A stretch of 64,000 nucleotides of DNA from an uncultured Aquimarina sp. (GTDB lineage Bacteria; Bacteroidota; Bacteroidia; Flavobacteriales; Flavobacteriaceae), in assembly GCA_947496705.1 (NCBI GenBank), contig CANMDW010000001.1:310001-374000 (forward strand), read 5' to 3'. A model generated the notes under the pieces. That model made no database searches. It worked only from the letters and a program-made list of their open reading frames with translations, and was not told the origin of the DNA. The number at the start of each line of letters is the position of its first letter. Positions within the stretch are counted from its first letter, which is position 1. The position numbers and the translations under genes were made by a program. Of this stretch, positions 18,255 through 29,177 are shown in pieces.

Positions 18255-20981
18255 AAGAAATTTACATTTATGTCAATGCTATTAATGAGCTTTGCAGGCA
18301 TTGCACAAAATACGATTACCGGTAAGGTTGTGGATGCATTTAATGAACCTTTACCAGGTGTTAATATAATCTTAAAAGGCGGTGAAGAAAGAACAATCAC
18401 AGATTTTGATGGTTTCTTTTCACTAACCGTAAAAAAAGCATACCCCTTTTCTATTGAAGCAAGCAGTGTAGGTTTTGATTCTTCTACCGAAGTTATTTCT
18501 TCAGGTACCACCGATATAACTATTATCCTGGAAGAAATTAACTTTCTGGACGAGTTGGTAATTTCTGCTTCCAGAGCTCCCGAACGTATATTTGAATCTC
18601 CGGTGAGTATTGAGCGTTTCGGGATAAAAGAAATTAAGAATACTGCTTCGGCAGACTTTTACGGTGGTTTGGAAAACTTAAAAGGTGTTGATGTAAATAC
18701 CAATAGTTTAACACTAAAATCTATAAATACAAGAGGTTTTGCCACATTTACCAACACACGTTTTGTGCAATTGGTAGACGGCATGGATAATACTGCACCA
18801 GCATTGAATTTTGTTTTAGGAAACCTTTCTGGTTTAAACGAATTGGATGTGAATAGTATAGAATTACTACCAGGAGCATCTTCTGCCTTATATGGAGCAA
18901 ATGCTTTTAATGGTATTTTGTTTATGAATAGTAAAAATCCTTTTGATCATCAAGGAATCAGTGCTTATGTAAAAGGAGGTATTACTTCTCAGGAGGCTGC
19001 AGGAGACAATCAATTTGTTGATTATGGGGTTAGAATGGCACATGCTTTTTCAGATAAGTTGGCTGGGAAAGTAACTTTCTCTTTTCTTAGAGGAACCGAC
19101 TGGCTTGCGGCCGATAAGCAGGATTTATCTAATCCGGGAGCAGATAGATCAAATCCGGGATATAACGGTGTGAATGTGTATGGGGATGAAGTAGCGCAAA
19201 GTTTGGGCACCGTAGGCCAAGACTTGGTTGAAGCAGGTTTTTTAACTCAGGCACAAGCAAGTTTATTACCAAATACATTGGTAAGTAGAACAGGGTATGA
19301 CGAAAGCGACTTAAATGATAACAAGGTCGAAAGTTTAAAATTTGATGCAGCATTACATTATCGCCCATTTGCCAATGATTTTGAAATTATTTATAACGGT
19401 AAAATAGGTAGAGGAACTACAGTAACTCAAGACGCAAACAGAACCTCATTACGTAACTTTTTGTTGCAGCAACATAAACTAGAATTTAAAAATGATAACT
19501 TCTTTGTGAGAGGATACATTACCGCCGAAGATGCAGGAGATTCTTATGATATTAGATTTACCGGGATCAATATAAACAATAGATGGAAGAGTAATGAAGA
19601 CTGGTTTGGGCAGTATGCAGGAGCATACCTGGCCGCACTTCCATTAGGAGAAGACCAGGCTCATGCTGTTGCCAGGCAAACAGCCGATACAGGTCGTTTT
19701 ATTCCTGGTACTCCAGAATTTCAGCAGGCATTCAATTCGGTAATCGGAAATCCGGATCTTTCTCAGGGCTCTAAGTTTCAAGAGAAATCACAGTTCAGAC
19801 ATGCCGATGCGAATTATAATTTTAGCCATATAACCAGGGATTTTGCAGATATTCAGATCGGTGGATCTTTCAGAGAGTATAAGTTAAATTCTTCTGGTAC
19901 CGTATTTACCGATGTCGATGGGCCGATTAAATATTCAGAATATGGAGTATACAGTCAAATTCAAAAGAAGTTTTTGGAAGATAGATTAAAATTAACAGGA
20001 TCTATACGTTATGATAAATCTCAATTGTTTGATGGAAATTTTTCTCCGAGATTTTCTGTAGGATATACATTAGGAAAGAAAAGAAATCGTAATATTCGTG
20101 CCTCTGTACAAACAGGATTCAGAAATCCAACGACACAGGATTTATATATAGGTTTAGATACCGGACAAAGTGTTATAATTGGTTCTGCTCCGGATAACTT
20201 AGATAGATATACATTAAATATAGGAGAAACTACGGTTACGGGAAGAGATGCATATGAGAATTCATTCTCGGCGAGTTCAGTAGCAAATGGAACTCCCGTC
20301 AGAGCAGTAATTGATATTGTAAAGCCAGAGAAAATTACAGCTTACGAATTAGGATATAGAGCACAATTCAGCAAAGTTATTATTGATGTTAGTGTTTATT
20401 ATAACCAGTATAAGGACTTTATTTCTAACGAAAATGTAATTGTACCCTTATCTGGTAAAGTTGCAGATATAGCCAATGGAGATTTAACCGCCCTACAAGC
20501 GATCGAAGATGAAAACTTTCAAGTATTTACTGCTTCTACAAACTCTGATGTAGATATTAATTCTTTTGGAGCGACGGCAGGAGTAACGACTAAGGTTTTT
20601 AAAGATTTTGATTTAGGAGTCAACTATACCTTTGCCGAAGAGGATTTTGATAAGAGTCAGGATCAAGATTTTAGAAGTAATTTTAATACCCCAAAACATA
20701 AAATAAAGGCTTCTTTCGGTAATGAGAACTTATTTAAAAACTTCGGTTTTAATACCAATTATAGATGGAGTGATGACTATTTCTGGGAAGCTGATTTTGG
20801 AGATGGAAAAATTCCTTCTTTCTCTGTAATTGATGCACAAATTAGTTATACGATTCCTGCACTTAAATCCAAGTTAAAGATCGGAGCCAATAATATTGGA
20901 GGCAATGAATATTTTACTGCAATCGGATCTGGATTCATAGGGTCTCAGTATTATATCGGATTATCTATAAACAATTTATAA
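18252..20981 (+). CDS. TonB-dependent outer-membrane receptor (first of a tandem pair)
   Basis: 909 residues. Signal peptide (cleavage near GIAQ), a carboxypeptidase-like regulatory domain (about 22-105, ITGKVVDAFNEPLPGVNI), the plug (VISASRAPERIFESPVSIERFG, NTRGFATF, GASSALYGANAFNGILFM in separate segments) and a 22-strand barrel ending in a C-terminal aromatic-rich strand. It imports a substrate too large for porins, powered by TonB; the substrate is unknown. No SusD partner follows; instead there is a close paralog at 21204 and an SGNH-type lipoprotein. Expression may be isolated from glmS by the inverted repeat at its start. Confidence 0.92.
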   Translation: MKKFTFMSMLLMSFAGIAQNTITGKVVDAFNEPLPGVNIILKGGEERTITDFDGFFSLTVKKAYPFSIEASSVGFDSSTEVISSGTTDITIILEEINFLDELVISASRAPERIFESPVSIERFGIKEIKNTASADFYGGLENLKGVDVNTNSLTLKSINTRGFATFTNTRFVQLVDGMDNTAPALNFVLGNLSGLNELDVNSIELLPGASSALYGANAFNGILFMNSKNPFDHQGISAYVKGGITSQEAAGDNQFVDYGVRMAHAFSDKLAGKVTFSFLRGTDWLAADKQDLSNPGADRSNPGYNGVNVYGDEVAQSLGTVGQDLVEAGFLTQAQASLLPNTLVSRTGYDESDLNDNKVESLKFDAALHYRPFANDFEIIYNGKIGRGTTVTQDANRTSLRNFLLQQHKLEFKNDNFFVRGYITAEDAGDSYDIRFTGININNRWKSNEDWFGQYAGAYLAALPLGEDQAHAVARQTADTGRFIPGTPEFQQAFNSVIGNPDLSQGSKFQEKSQFRHADANYNFSHITRDFADIQIGGSFREYKLNSSGTVFTDVDGPIKYSEYGVYSQIQKKFLEDRLKLTGSIRYDKSQLFDGNFSPRFSVGYTLGKKRNRNIRASVQTGFRNPTTQDLYIGLDTGQSVIIGSAPDNLDRYTLNIGETTVTGRDAYENSFSASSVANGTPVRAVIDIVKPEKITAYELGYRAQFSKVIIDVSVYYNQYKDFISNENVIVPLSGKVADIANGDLTALQAIEDENFQVFTASTNSDVDINSFGATAGVTTKVFKDFDLGVNYTFAEEDFDKSQDQDFRSNFNTPKHKIKASFGNENLFKNFGFNTNYRWSDDYFWEADFGDGKIPSFSVIDAQISYTIPALKSKLKIGANNIGGNEYFTAIGSGFIGSQYYIGLSINNL

Positions 20982-21006
20982 AAGAACAAATTTATCGTAT
21001 TCCTCA

Positions 21007-21042
21007 AAAAACCTGTTTGAAGATCCTCAAACAGGTTTTTTT
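21007..21042 (+). terminator. Strong intrinsic terminator
   Basis: AAAAACCTGTTTGA (21007-21020) pairs with TCAAACAGGTTTTT (21027-21040) and is followed by more T. It separates the two receptor genes into different transcripts. Confidence 0.88.
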
Positions 21043-21203
21043 ATTATCTATACGGATTCTTTCAAAAATATACCCAAATAATTTGAAATATTAAATTGTT
21101 AATACTGGTAATGAATCAGGATTAAAACACAAAGGTTTAACTACTTTATTAAAAAAATCATAAAAAAACGTATATTGTTGCCATAACTATAAAACATAGG
21201 GGT

Positions 21204-23960
21204 ATGAAAACAATTACATTAGTGATAATGCTGATGATAGGCATTATTGCTACTGCGCAAACAACAATTAGAGGGAAGGTTGTAGATGATAGCAATCAAC
21301 CCATTCCAGGGGCCAATGTAGCATTGCAGAATGCGAGAGTAGGTACCGTTACAGATTTTGACGGGCTTTTTTCTTTAACGGTTCAACAATCACCTCCGTT
21401 TACTATCGAAGTAAGTAGTGTTGGATTTGAGTCTACTTCGATAGTTATTTCTTCAAGTACTCAGGACTTAACCATTACATTAAAAGAAGGAACTCAACTA
21501 GACGAGGTAATTGTATCTGCTTCAAGAACGCCGGAGCGTCTTTTTGAGTCACCAGTTACCGTAGAGCGTTTTGGATTGAAAGAAGTGAAAAACACACCTT
21601 CTGCAGATTTTTATGGCGGTCTGGAAAATTTAAAAGGTGTCGATATTAACACCAATAGTTTAACATTTAAATCTATCAATACAAGGGGGTTTGCCAGCTT
21701 TGCTAACACAAGATTTATGCAACTTGTCGATGGAATGGACAACTCTGCGCCTTCTCTTAACTTTCCATTAGGTAACCTTTTGGGTATGGTAGAAACCGAT
21801 GTACAAAGTGTAGAAATTCTTCCTGGGGCTGCATCGGCGCTTTATGGAGCAAATGCTTTCAACGGTATTCTATTTATGCGTAGTAAAAACCCTTTTGACC
21901 ATCAAGGGATAAGTGCTTACATCAAAGGAGGTATAACCTCTCAAGAAGCTGCAGGTGACAATGATTATAGAGATTTTGGTATACGAGTAGGTCATAAATT
22001 CAGTGATAAATTTGCAGCAAAAATCAATTTTGGCTATTTAAAAGGTACGGATTGGTTTGCTACAAATGAAGAAGATAGATTTAACAGAGGTTTTACAAGA
22101 GCAAACACAGATTACGATGGCATCAATATTTACGGAGATGAGGTTTCAACCAATATTAGGGAAGCTTCTGGTTTAGGTATTATACCAGACGTAGAGGTAA
22201 GTAGAACAGGATATAATGAAGTGGATTTAACCAACTACAATGCTGAGAGCGTTAAGGCAGATTGGGGTTTATATTTCCGTCCTTGGGCTACAGATTTCGA
22301 AATTCAGTACGTAGGTAAAGTAGGCACAGGTAATACTATTTATCAGGGTGCTAACAGGTATAACATTAAAAACTTCTTTCAACAGCAACATAAATTAGAA
22401 GTAAGAAATGATAACTTTTTTGTAAGAGGTTACCTTACCGAAGGCAAAGCAGGTAACTCCTATGACATGGTTTTTACCGGGATTAACATCAACCGCGCCT
22501 GGAAAAGTGATGAAGATTGGTTTGGGGATTATATAGCAACATATGCAGGTATAGAATTGTCTGGTAACCCACAAGGTCTCACGACACAGCAAAAACATGA
22601 CGCGGCAAGAGTTGCTGCTGATACGGGTCGTTTACTTCCTGGTACTCCAGAATTTCAGGAAACATTTGATAGAATTGTAAATGATCCTGATTTATCTACA
22701 GGTTCCCGTTTTCAAGATAACTCAAAAATTTACCATGCAGATGCAAATTATAACTTTAGCCACCTTTGGGATGCTGTAGAGATACAAGTTGGGGGCTCTT
22801 TCAGAACGTATCGCCTCAATTCATTTGGAACTATTTTTACCGATTTTGATGGTCCTATCACCTATTCAGAATTTGGTGTTTATACTCAAGCTCAGAAAAA
22901 ATTAGAATTAAGTAATAATTTAGAACTAAAATTAACAGGATCCATAAGATACGACAAGTCTGAATTGTTTGATGGATTTTTCTCTCCGAGAATTTCGGCA
23001 GGTTTTACACTTAATGAAAATCACAACTTTAGATTGTCCTTCCAGACAGGATTTAGAAATCCGACTACCCAGGATTTATACATTGGCTTAGATGTCGGCC
23101 GAGCTATATTAGTCGGTGGTGCTTTTGATAACCCAGAAAGATTTTTGCGAACTTATAATGTAAGTGATGACGGGCAAGGGTTGGGGCAGCCTTCTCAGAT
23201 CACACAAACAGGTACTGCAGCATATACTAATTCCTATTTGGCAAGCTCTGTTGAAGACTTTGCTGATTCTGGCAACCCTGCAGATTTACGAATAGGGAAC
23301 TCTTCTTTAGCAGAACCAGAGCAGGTTACCTCTTTCGAAGTCGGATACCGTGGTAAGGTAGAAAAGTTTATCTTCGATGCCTCAGCCTACTATAATCAGT
23401 ATCAGGACTTCTTGGCTAACGAAACTGTAGTAGCACCCCTTTATGGTACTGTAGGAGATAATTCTCTTTCGTTAGCAGCGTTAGCAAATGACGATTTCCA
23501 ACCATATCAAACTTACACAAATTCTGATGCAGATATAAAATCGTATGGAGCAGCTGTTCAAGTATCCACAAAAATATTCAACGGTTTTGATTTAGATGCC
23601 AACTACACATGGGCTAGATTAGATTTTGATGTGAACGAAAATCCGGATTTTAGAACTCAGTTTAACACACCAGAACATAAAGTAAAAGTCTCTTTTGGTA
23701 AAACTGAATTGTTCAAAAATTTTGGATTTAACACCTCTTGGAGATGGAGTGATAACTTCTTCTGGGAAGCTTCCTTTGGAGACGGTGAAGTACCCGCTTA
23801 TCAAGTGCTTGATGCTCAAATTAATTATACTATTCCAAGCTTTAAATCCACTTTTAAGCTAGGTGCAACAAACTTATTGCAAGACGAATACTTTACAGCG
23901 TTTGGTACAGGATTCATAGGTTCCCAGTATTACATATCGTGGACTATCAATAACTTATAA
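21204..23960 (+). CDS. TonB-dependent outer-membrane receptor (second of a tandem pair)
   Basis: 918 residues with the same architecture as the upstream receptor: signal peptide (near TATAQ), carboxypeptidase-like domain (TIRGKVVDDSNQPIPGANV), plug (VSASRTPERLFESPV) and barrel. By eye the plug and the last barrel strands are almost identical to the first copy, while extracellular-loop segments (for instance around 23140-23320) differ in length and sequence. That pattern fits duplication followed by divergence of ligand specificity. The stop codon overlaps the ATG at 23960, and the lipoprotein signal starts at 23981, so the next gene is co-transcribed. Confidence 0.92.
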   Translation: MKTITLVIMLMIGIIATAQTTIRGKVVDDSNQPIPGANVALQNARVGTVTDFDGLFSLTVQQSPPFTIEVSSVGFESTSIVISSSTQDLTITLKEGTQLDEVIVSASRTPERLFESPVTVERFGLKEVKNTPSADFYGGLENLKGVDINTNSLTFKSINTRGFASFANTRFMQLVDGMDNSAPSLNFPLGNLLGMVETDVQSVEILPGAASALYGANAFNGILFMRSKNPFDHQGISAYIKGGITSQEAAGDNDYRDFGIRVGHKFSDKFAAKINFGYLKGTDWFATNEEDRFNRGFTRANTDYDGINIYGDEVSTNIREASGLGIIPDVEVSRTGYNEVDLTNYNAESVKADWGLYFRPWATDFEIQYVGKVGTGNTIYQGANRYNIKNFFQQQHKLEVRNDNFFVRGYLTEGKAGNSYDMVFTGININRAWKSDEDWFGDYIATYAGIELSGNPQGLTTQQKHDAARVAADTGRLLPGTPEFQETFDRIVNDPDLSTGSRFQDNSKIYHADANYNFSHLWDAVEIQVGGSFRTYRLNSFGTIFTDFDGPITYSEFGVYTQAQKKLELSNNLELKLTGSIRYDKSELFDGFFSPRISAGFTLNENHNFRLSFQTGFRNPTTQDLYIGLDVGRAILVGGAFDNPERFLRTYNVSDDGQGLGQPSQITQTGTAAYTNSYLASSVEDFADSGNPADLRIGNSSLAEPEQVTSFEVGYRGKVEKFIFDASAYYNQYQDFLANETVVAPLYGTVGDNSLSLAALANDDFQPYQTYTNSDADIKSYGAAVQVSTKIFNGFDLDANYTWARLDFDVNENPDFRTQFNTPEHKVKVSFGKTELFKNFGFNTSWRWSDNFFWEASFGDGEVPAYQVLDAQINYTIPSFKSTFKLGATNLLQDEYFTAFGTGFIGSQYYISWTINNL

Positions 23961-23980
23961 TGTTGAAATTAGAAATTATC

Positions 23981-25504
23981 ATGAAAAAAATTAAATATAT
24001 GCTATTGTCTCTTCTTACTGTAGGCTTTATGTCTTGTGAGAATGACACTTTAGAGGACCTAAGAAACAGAGGACAAGAAGAACCCATAGAACTTGAAACT
24101 TTTACGCAAGGAAGTGCAGATTTTTCCACATTTGTATCTTTAGGAAACTCATTAACAGCAGGTTTCTCAGACGGTGCGCTTTATAAAATTGCTCAAGAAA
24201 ATTCTACACCTGCGATAATGGCACAACAATTCGCAGCTTTAGGAAACGGTGGTACCTTTACACAACCATTAATGAATGATAATGTCGGTGGTTTGTTAGC
24301 CGGAGGAACCCAAATTGATGGTTTTGATCCAAGATTAGTGTTTGATGGTTCCGGACCAGCGCCATTACAATCATTGGTGCCTTCTGCTGTACCAACGACA
24401 GATATCGTTTTAAACAATCCAACAGGGTCATTTAACAATCTTGGTGTGCCCGGAGCTAAAAGTTTCCATCTATTAGCTTCTGGTTATGGTAATATTGTGG
24501 CATTACCTAATGCTAATCCATATTTTATAAGAATGACTGGGACAACACCTGACGCAAGCGTAATAGAATTGGCGATTGCGCAACAACCATCGTTCATTTC
24601 TTTATGGATAGGTAACAATGACGTATTGGGCTATGCGCTTTCCGGTGGCGATGGTACTGATCCAATAACACCGATAGCAGGAGCTGCGGGAGTTGGCTTT
24701 GAAGCTACCTACCAAGCGCTTGTAGGATCGTTAACAGGTAATATTCCAGGAGTTCAAGGTATACTTGGCAATATTCCTAATGTAACTGCCATACCTCATT
24801 TTACGACAGTACCGCACAATCCTGTACCATTAGATGCCGCTACAGCAGGTGCTGTTAATCAAGCATATGCCGAATATAATGGGGGGCTACAGTTAGCTTT
24901 AGCAAATAGTTTAATAACGGCAGAAGAAGCTGATGCCCGAACAATTAATTTTGAAGCTTCATCGTCTAATGCGGTAGTGATTGTAGATGAGGATTTAACA
25001 GATTTGTCTGGTTTAGGTTTACCTAATTTTAGGCAAGCTACTGCTGAAGACTTATTGGTATTACCGGCTTTAAGCTTCATAGGAACGCTTGAAGACCCAC
25101 AGAACCCATTATCTGTTAATGGTGTGGCAGTACCTTTATCCGATAGATGGGTGCTAACACCAGAAGAACAAAACGAAATCGAGGCGGCAACCATTGCTTT
25201 TAATAATGTTATAGAAACAGCTGCATCAGCAAATGGCTTTGCACTCTTTAACGCCAATACTTTGTTAGATCAAGTTGCTTCAACCGGTGTTGAAACCAGT
25301 GGGTTACTTATATCGTCAAATTTAGCAACCGGTGGCGCTTTTTCATTAGACGGGGTACATCCTACTTCTAGAGGTTATGCATTAATTGCTAATGAGATGC
25401 TAAAAGCTATTGATGCTACTTATGGTTCAAACTTCGAAGCTTCTGGAAATTTAGTAGACGTTTCAGCCTATAATACGAATTATTCACCTGCATTACTTCA
25501 GTGA
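23981..25504 (+). CDS. SGNH/GDSL-hydrolase-like lipoprotein
   Basis: 507 residues from the ATG at 23981, which places a good lipobox (GFMSC, Cys19) at the right distance; an ATG at 23960 overlapping the previous stop would add seven residues. Block I reads FVSLGNSLTAG with the probable nucleophile Ser57; block III reads WIGNND; the block V Asp/His appear in LDGVHPTSRGY near the C-terminus. These residues suggest an active surface esterase, acting on acylated glycans or lipids. It is translationally linked to the second TonB receptor, so the pair probably hydrolyses and imports one substrate. Confidence 0.85.
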   Translation: MKKIKYMLLSLLTVGFMSCENDTLEDLRNRGQEEPIELETFTQGSADFSTFVSLGNSLTAGFSDGALYKIAQENSTPAIMAQQFAALGNGGTFTQPLMNDNVGGLLAGGTQIDGFDPRLVFDGSGPAPLQSLVPSAVPTTDIVLNNPTGSFNNLGVPGAKSFHLLASGYGNIVALPNANPYFIRMTGTTPDASVIELAIAQQPSFISLWIGNNDVLGYALSGGDGTDPITPIAGAAGVGFEATYQALVGSLTGNIPGVQGILGNIPNVTAIPHFTTVPHNPVPLDAATAGAVNQAYAEYNGGLQLALANSLITAEEADARTINFEASSSNAVVIVDEDLTDLSGLGLPNFRQATAEDLLVLPALSFIGTLEDPQNPLSVNGVAVPLSDRWVLTPEEQNEIEAATIAFNNVIETAASANGFALFNANTLLDQVASTGVETSGLLISSNLATGGAFSLDGVHPTSRGYALIANEMLKAIDATYGSNFEASGNLVDVSAYNTNYSPALLQ

Positions 25505-25527
25505 TTAAATTGATAATAAAACAAACG

Positions 25528-25561
25528 AACCCGCTTAATTTATTTAAAAGCGGGTTTTTTT
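25528..25561. terminator. Bidirectional terminator
   Basis: AACCCGCTT (25528-25536) pairs with AAGCGGGTT (25548-25556), with a T-run to the right. It serves the SGNH gene; its right edge touches the stop codon of the convergent gene at 25560. Confidence 0.85.
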
Positions 25562-26831
25562 ATGTTGTTTCTACTTGGTTTCCCGAATTTCTATTTTCTA
25601 TCACCTGAAAATATAATGACAGTAAAAATGAAACAATAATATATCCAAGCACTATATAAGTTCCGCCTGGAAGTAAATTATCAATCCCAAACCATCCATC
25701 TCCCTGAAAAATAAAATATAATCCTAATCCCATTTTAACCCCTTCCGCATATAATGAAAGAATATGTCTGTCCATTAAAGAAGTGTAAGCAAATATTGAA
25801 GCTGCTAAAAAAATCGAATAGTTAATGATTTGAAGGAACTCAAGATCCCCCGCACTAATCAATAAATAGTACATCAGTGTTACTGTAATGGCCAACTGTA
25901 GCCAAGACCAAAGTTTTAGAAATAATGAGCTTTCGGTACTGTACTTCTTGTAGCGATATGGATCTTCAATAATACTAATGGGATACTTTTCTTTTACATC
26001 CTCTGGTCGCCAACCAGTTGGCATAAACCAAATTCTGATCTTATCCCACCAGTTTCTGGTCCTAAAAGCATCTTTGAAAATTCTCCAAACATGTATAAAA
26101 TTAATCAAAAAAGGATTCCAGGTCTTTACAGGTTTCTTTACTCCATACACAGGAGGCTTATCTAACAACTCTTTTTGAAATGTTCCAAAGAGTTTATCCC
26201 AGAAAATAAAAATTTCAGAATAATTCTTATCTAAATACTCGTCGTTAATAGCATGATGAACTCTATGATGTGACGGGGTGACAATTATATATTCCAGTAC
26301 TCCCATCTTGTTAATCAATCGGGTATGATACCAAAACTGAGCAAAGAAATGAACAGGAGCAATAAGCGCAACAATAGTTGCCGGGATTCCTAGTATAGCC
26401 AACGGGATATACAAGAAAAAATAGATAGAAACTATTGCCGAAACATTTTGACGCAAAGCACAAGCCAGGTTGAATTCTTCACTGCTATGGTGGATGATAT
26501 GGCGGTTCCAAAATAAATTTACGGTATGATTAAAACGATGTGACCAATATCCTGCAAAGTCCAACCCTATGAATGTTAAAACATAGATGAGTATAGAAGA
26601 TTTAATTTCTAGTAGGGCCAAATGTTCTACCATCCACTCATAGCTGATAATAATCACGGTAAGACCCACCAAGCTTTTTAAAGTGTTTGTAATACCAGAA
26701 CTAATACTGGAAATTGTATCCATAGCTTCGTTAACGGGTATCCCTTTCCATCTACTTATAAAATATTCTATAAGAATGAGTACAATAAAACCTGGTATTG
26801 CATAGCTTAACGCTGTGGCATAAGTCTCCAT
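25560..26831 (-). CDS. Sterol desaturase / fatty acid hydroxylase family membrane protein
   Basis: 423 residues with multiple transmembrane helices. The di-iron histidine clusters of the family are all visible: HRFNH, HIIHHSSEEFN and HHRVHH, placed between helices on the cytoplasmic side. Such enzymes hydroxylate or desaturate lipid acyl chains or sterol-like substrates with O2. The C-terminal 150 residues add about three more helices, longer than the minimal domain. Single-gene unit, convergent with the SGNH gene and divergent from atpD. Substrate not predictable. Confidence 0.88.
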   Translation of the reverse strand: METYATALSYAIPGFIVLILIEYFISRWKGIPVNEAMDTISSISSGITNTLKSLVGLTVIIISYEWMVEHLALLEIKSSILIYVLTFIGLDFAGYWSHRFNHTVNLFWNRHIIHHSSEEFNLACALRQNVSAIVSIYFFLYIPLAILGIPATIVALIAPVHFFAQFWYHTRLINKMGVLEYIIVTPSHHRVHHAINDEYLDKNYSEIFIFWDKLFGTFQKELLDKPPVYGVKKPVKTWNPFLINFIHVWRIFKDAFRTRNWWDKIRIWFMPTGWRPEDVKEKYPISIIEDPYRYKKYSTESSLFLKLWSWLQLAITVTLMYYLLISAGDLEFLQIINYSIFLAASIFAYTSLMDRHILSLYAEGVKMGLGLYFIFQGDGWFGIDNLLPGGTYIVLGYIIVSFLLSLYFQVIENRNSGNQVETT

Positions 26832-27001
26832 TGAGTAAGTTTTAAGTAAAAATAAGGAAAGTACTGTTGTTTAGAAAACACAGGGTAAACATTTAATTAC
26901 CAACATAAAACCTTATATAAAGACAAGATTTTATGACCAAAGAAAGCAGCGTTTTTTTACTTAAAAAAAACAGAACAAAATGAGTTATTTTTTCATTTTA
27001 A

Positions 27002-28609
<1,608 letters not shown>

Positions 28610-28611
28610 AT

Positions 28612-28690
28612 TTAATTCAGAATTATGAATGCAGAATTATGAATGGTCAACATTTTTTATTCTGAATTCGTAATTCATAATTCATAATTG
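28612..28690. repeat. AT-rich inverted/tandem repeat between atpD and atpC
   Basis: AATTATGAAT occurs twice on the left side (about 28621-28645) and its reverse complement ATTCATAATT twice on the right (about 28672-28690), around a TTTTTTATTCTGAATTC core. The transcript here would fold into a long hairpin within the operon. Confidence 0.65.
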
Positions 28691-28695
28691 AAAAA

Positions 28696-28974
28696 ATGTA
28701 TTTAGAAATAGTAACTCCAGAAGCAGTATTATTTAGTGGTGAAGTAACATCGGTTGCTGTACCGGGAGTAGATGGAGAGTTTCAGATGTTGGATAATCAC
28801 GCACCTATCATTTCTTTACTGGGAAAAGGAAGTGTAAAAGTGTATGGAAATATAAATATAGAAGAAGAGATTGCCGATAAATTTACCAAAGATGACAAAG
28901 GAGCAACACTATTTTCTATTAACTCGGGAACTATCGAAATGAAAGATAATAAAGTGGTTGTACTAGCAGACTAG
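28696..28974 (+). CDS. atpC: F1F0 ATP synthase subunit epsilon (short form)
   Basis: 92 residues. N-terminal beta-sandwich of the epsilon subunit is complete (MYLEIVTPEAVLFSGEV, VPGVDGEFQMLDNHAPIIS, SGTIEMKDNKVVVLAD), but the C-terminal two-helix inhibitory domain found in E. coli is absent, which is normal in Bacteroidota. It follows atpD by 86 bases containing a repeat, and ends just before a strong terminator. Confidence 0.95.
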   Translation: MYLEIVTPEAVLFSGEVTSVAVPGVDGEFQMLDNHAPIISLLGKGSVKVYGNINIEEEIADKFTKDDKGATLFSINSGTIEMKDNKVVVLAD

Positions 28975-28999
28975 ACAATTTTCTTTTAAAACATTTGAA

Positions 29000-29034
29000 G
29001 AGGCCATCTAAATACTTTTAGATGGCCTCTTTTT
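29000..29034 (+). terminator. Intrinsic terminator of atpDC
   Basis: GAGGCCATCTAAA pairs with TTTAGATGGCCTC, followed by a T-run. Confidence 0.9.
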
Positions 29035-29052
29035 CATTATTTCATGGATCTA

Positions 29053-29099
29053 ATAATTTTATCTAAAAACCTGCTATAAAGGTTTTTAGATAAAATTAT
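29053..29099. repeat. Perfect 19-bp inverted repeat
   Basis: Arms 29053-29071 and 29081-29099 are exact reverse complements with a nine-base loop. It lies between the atpC terminator and the S9 peptidase gene, 79 bases ahead of its ATG, and has no adjacent T-run. Confidence 0.8.
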
Positions 29100-29177
29100 G
29101 TTAAACAGCCTCTTTTAGCTTAAAAGGTTTTATACTTTTCCCAGGTATAAAAACACATTAACATCAAAACTCAACTT

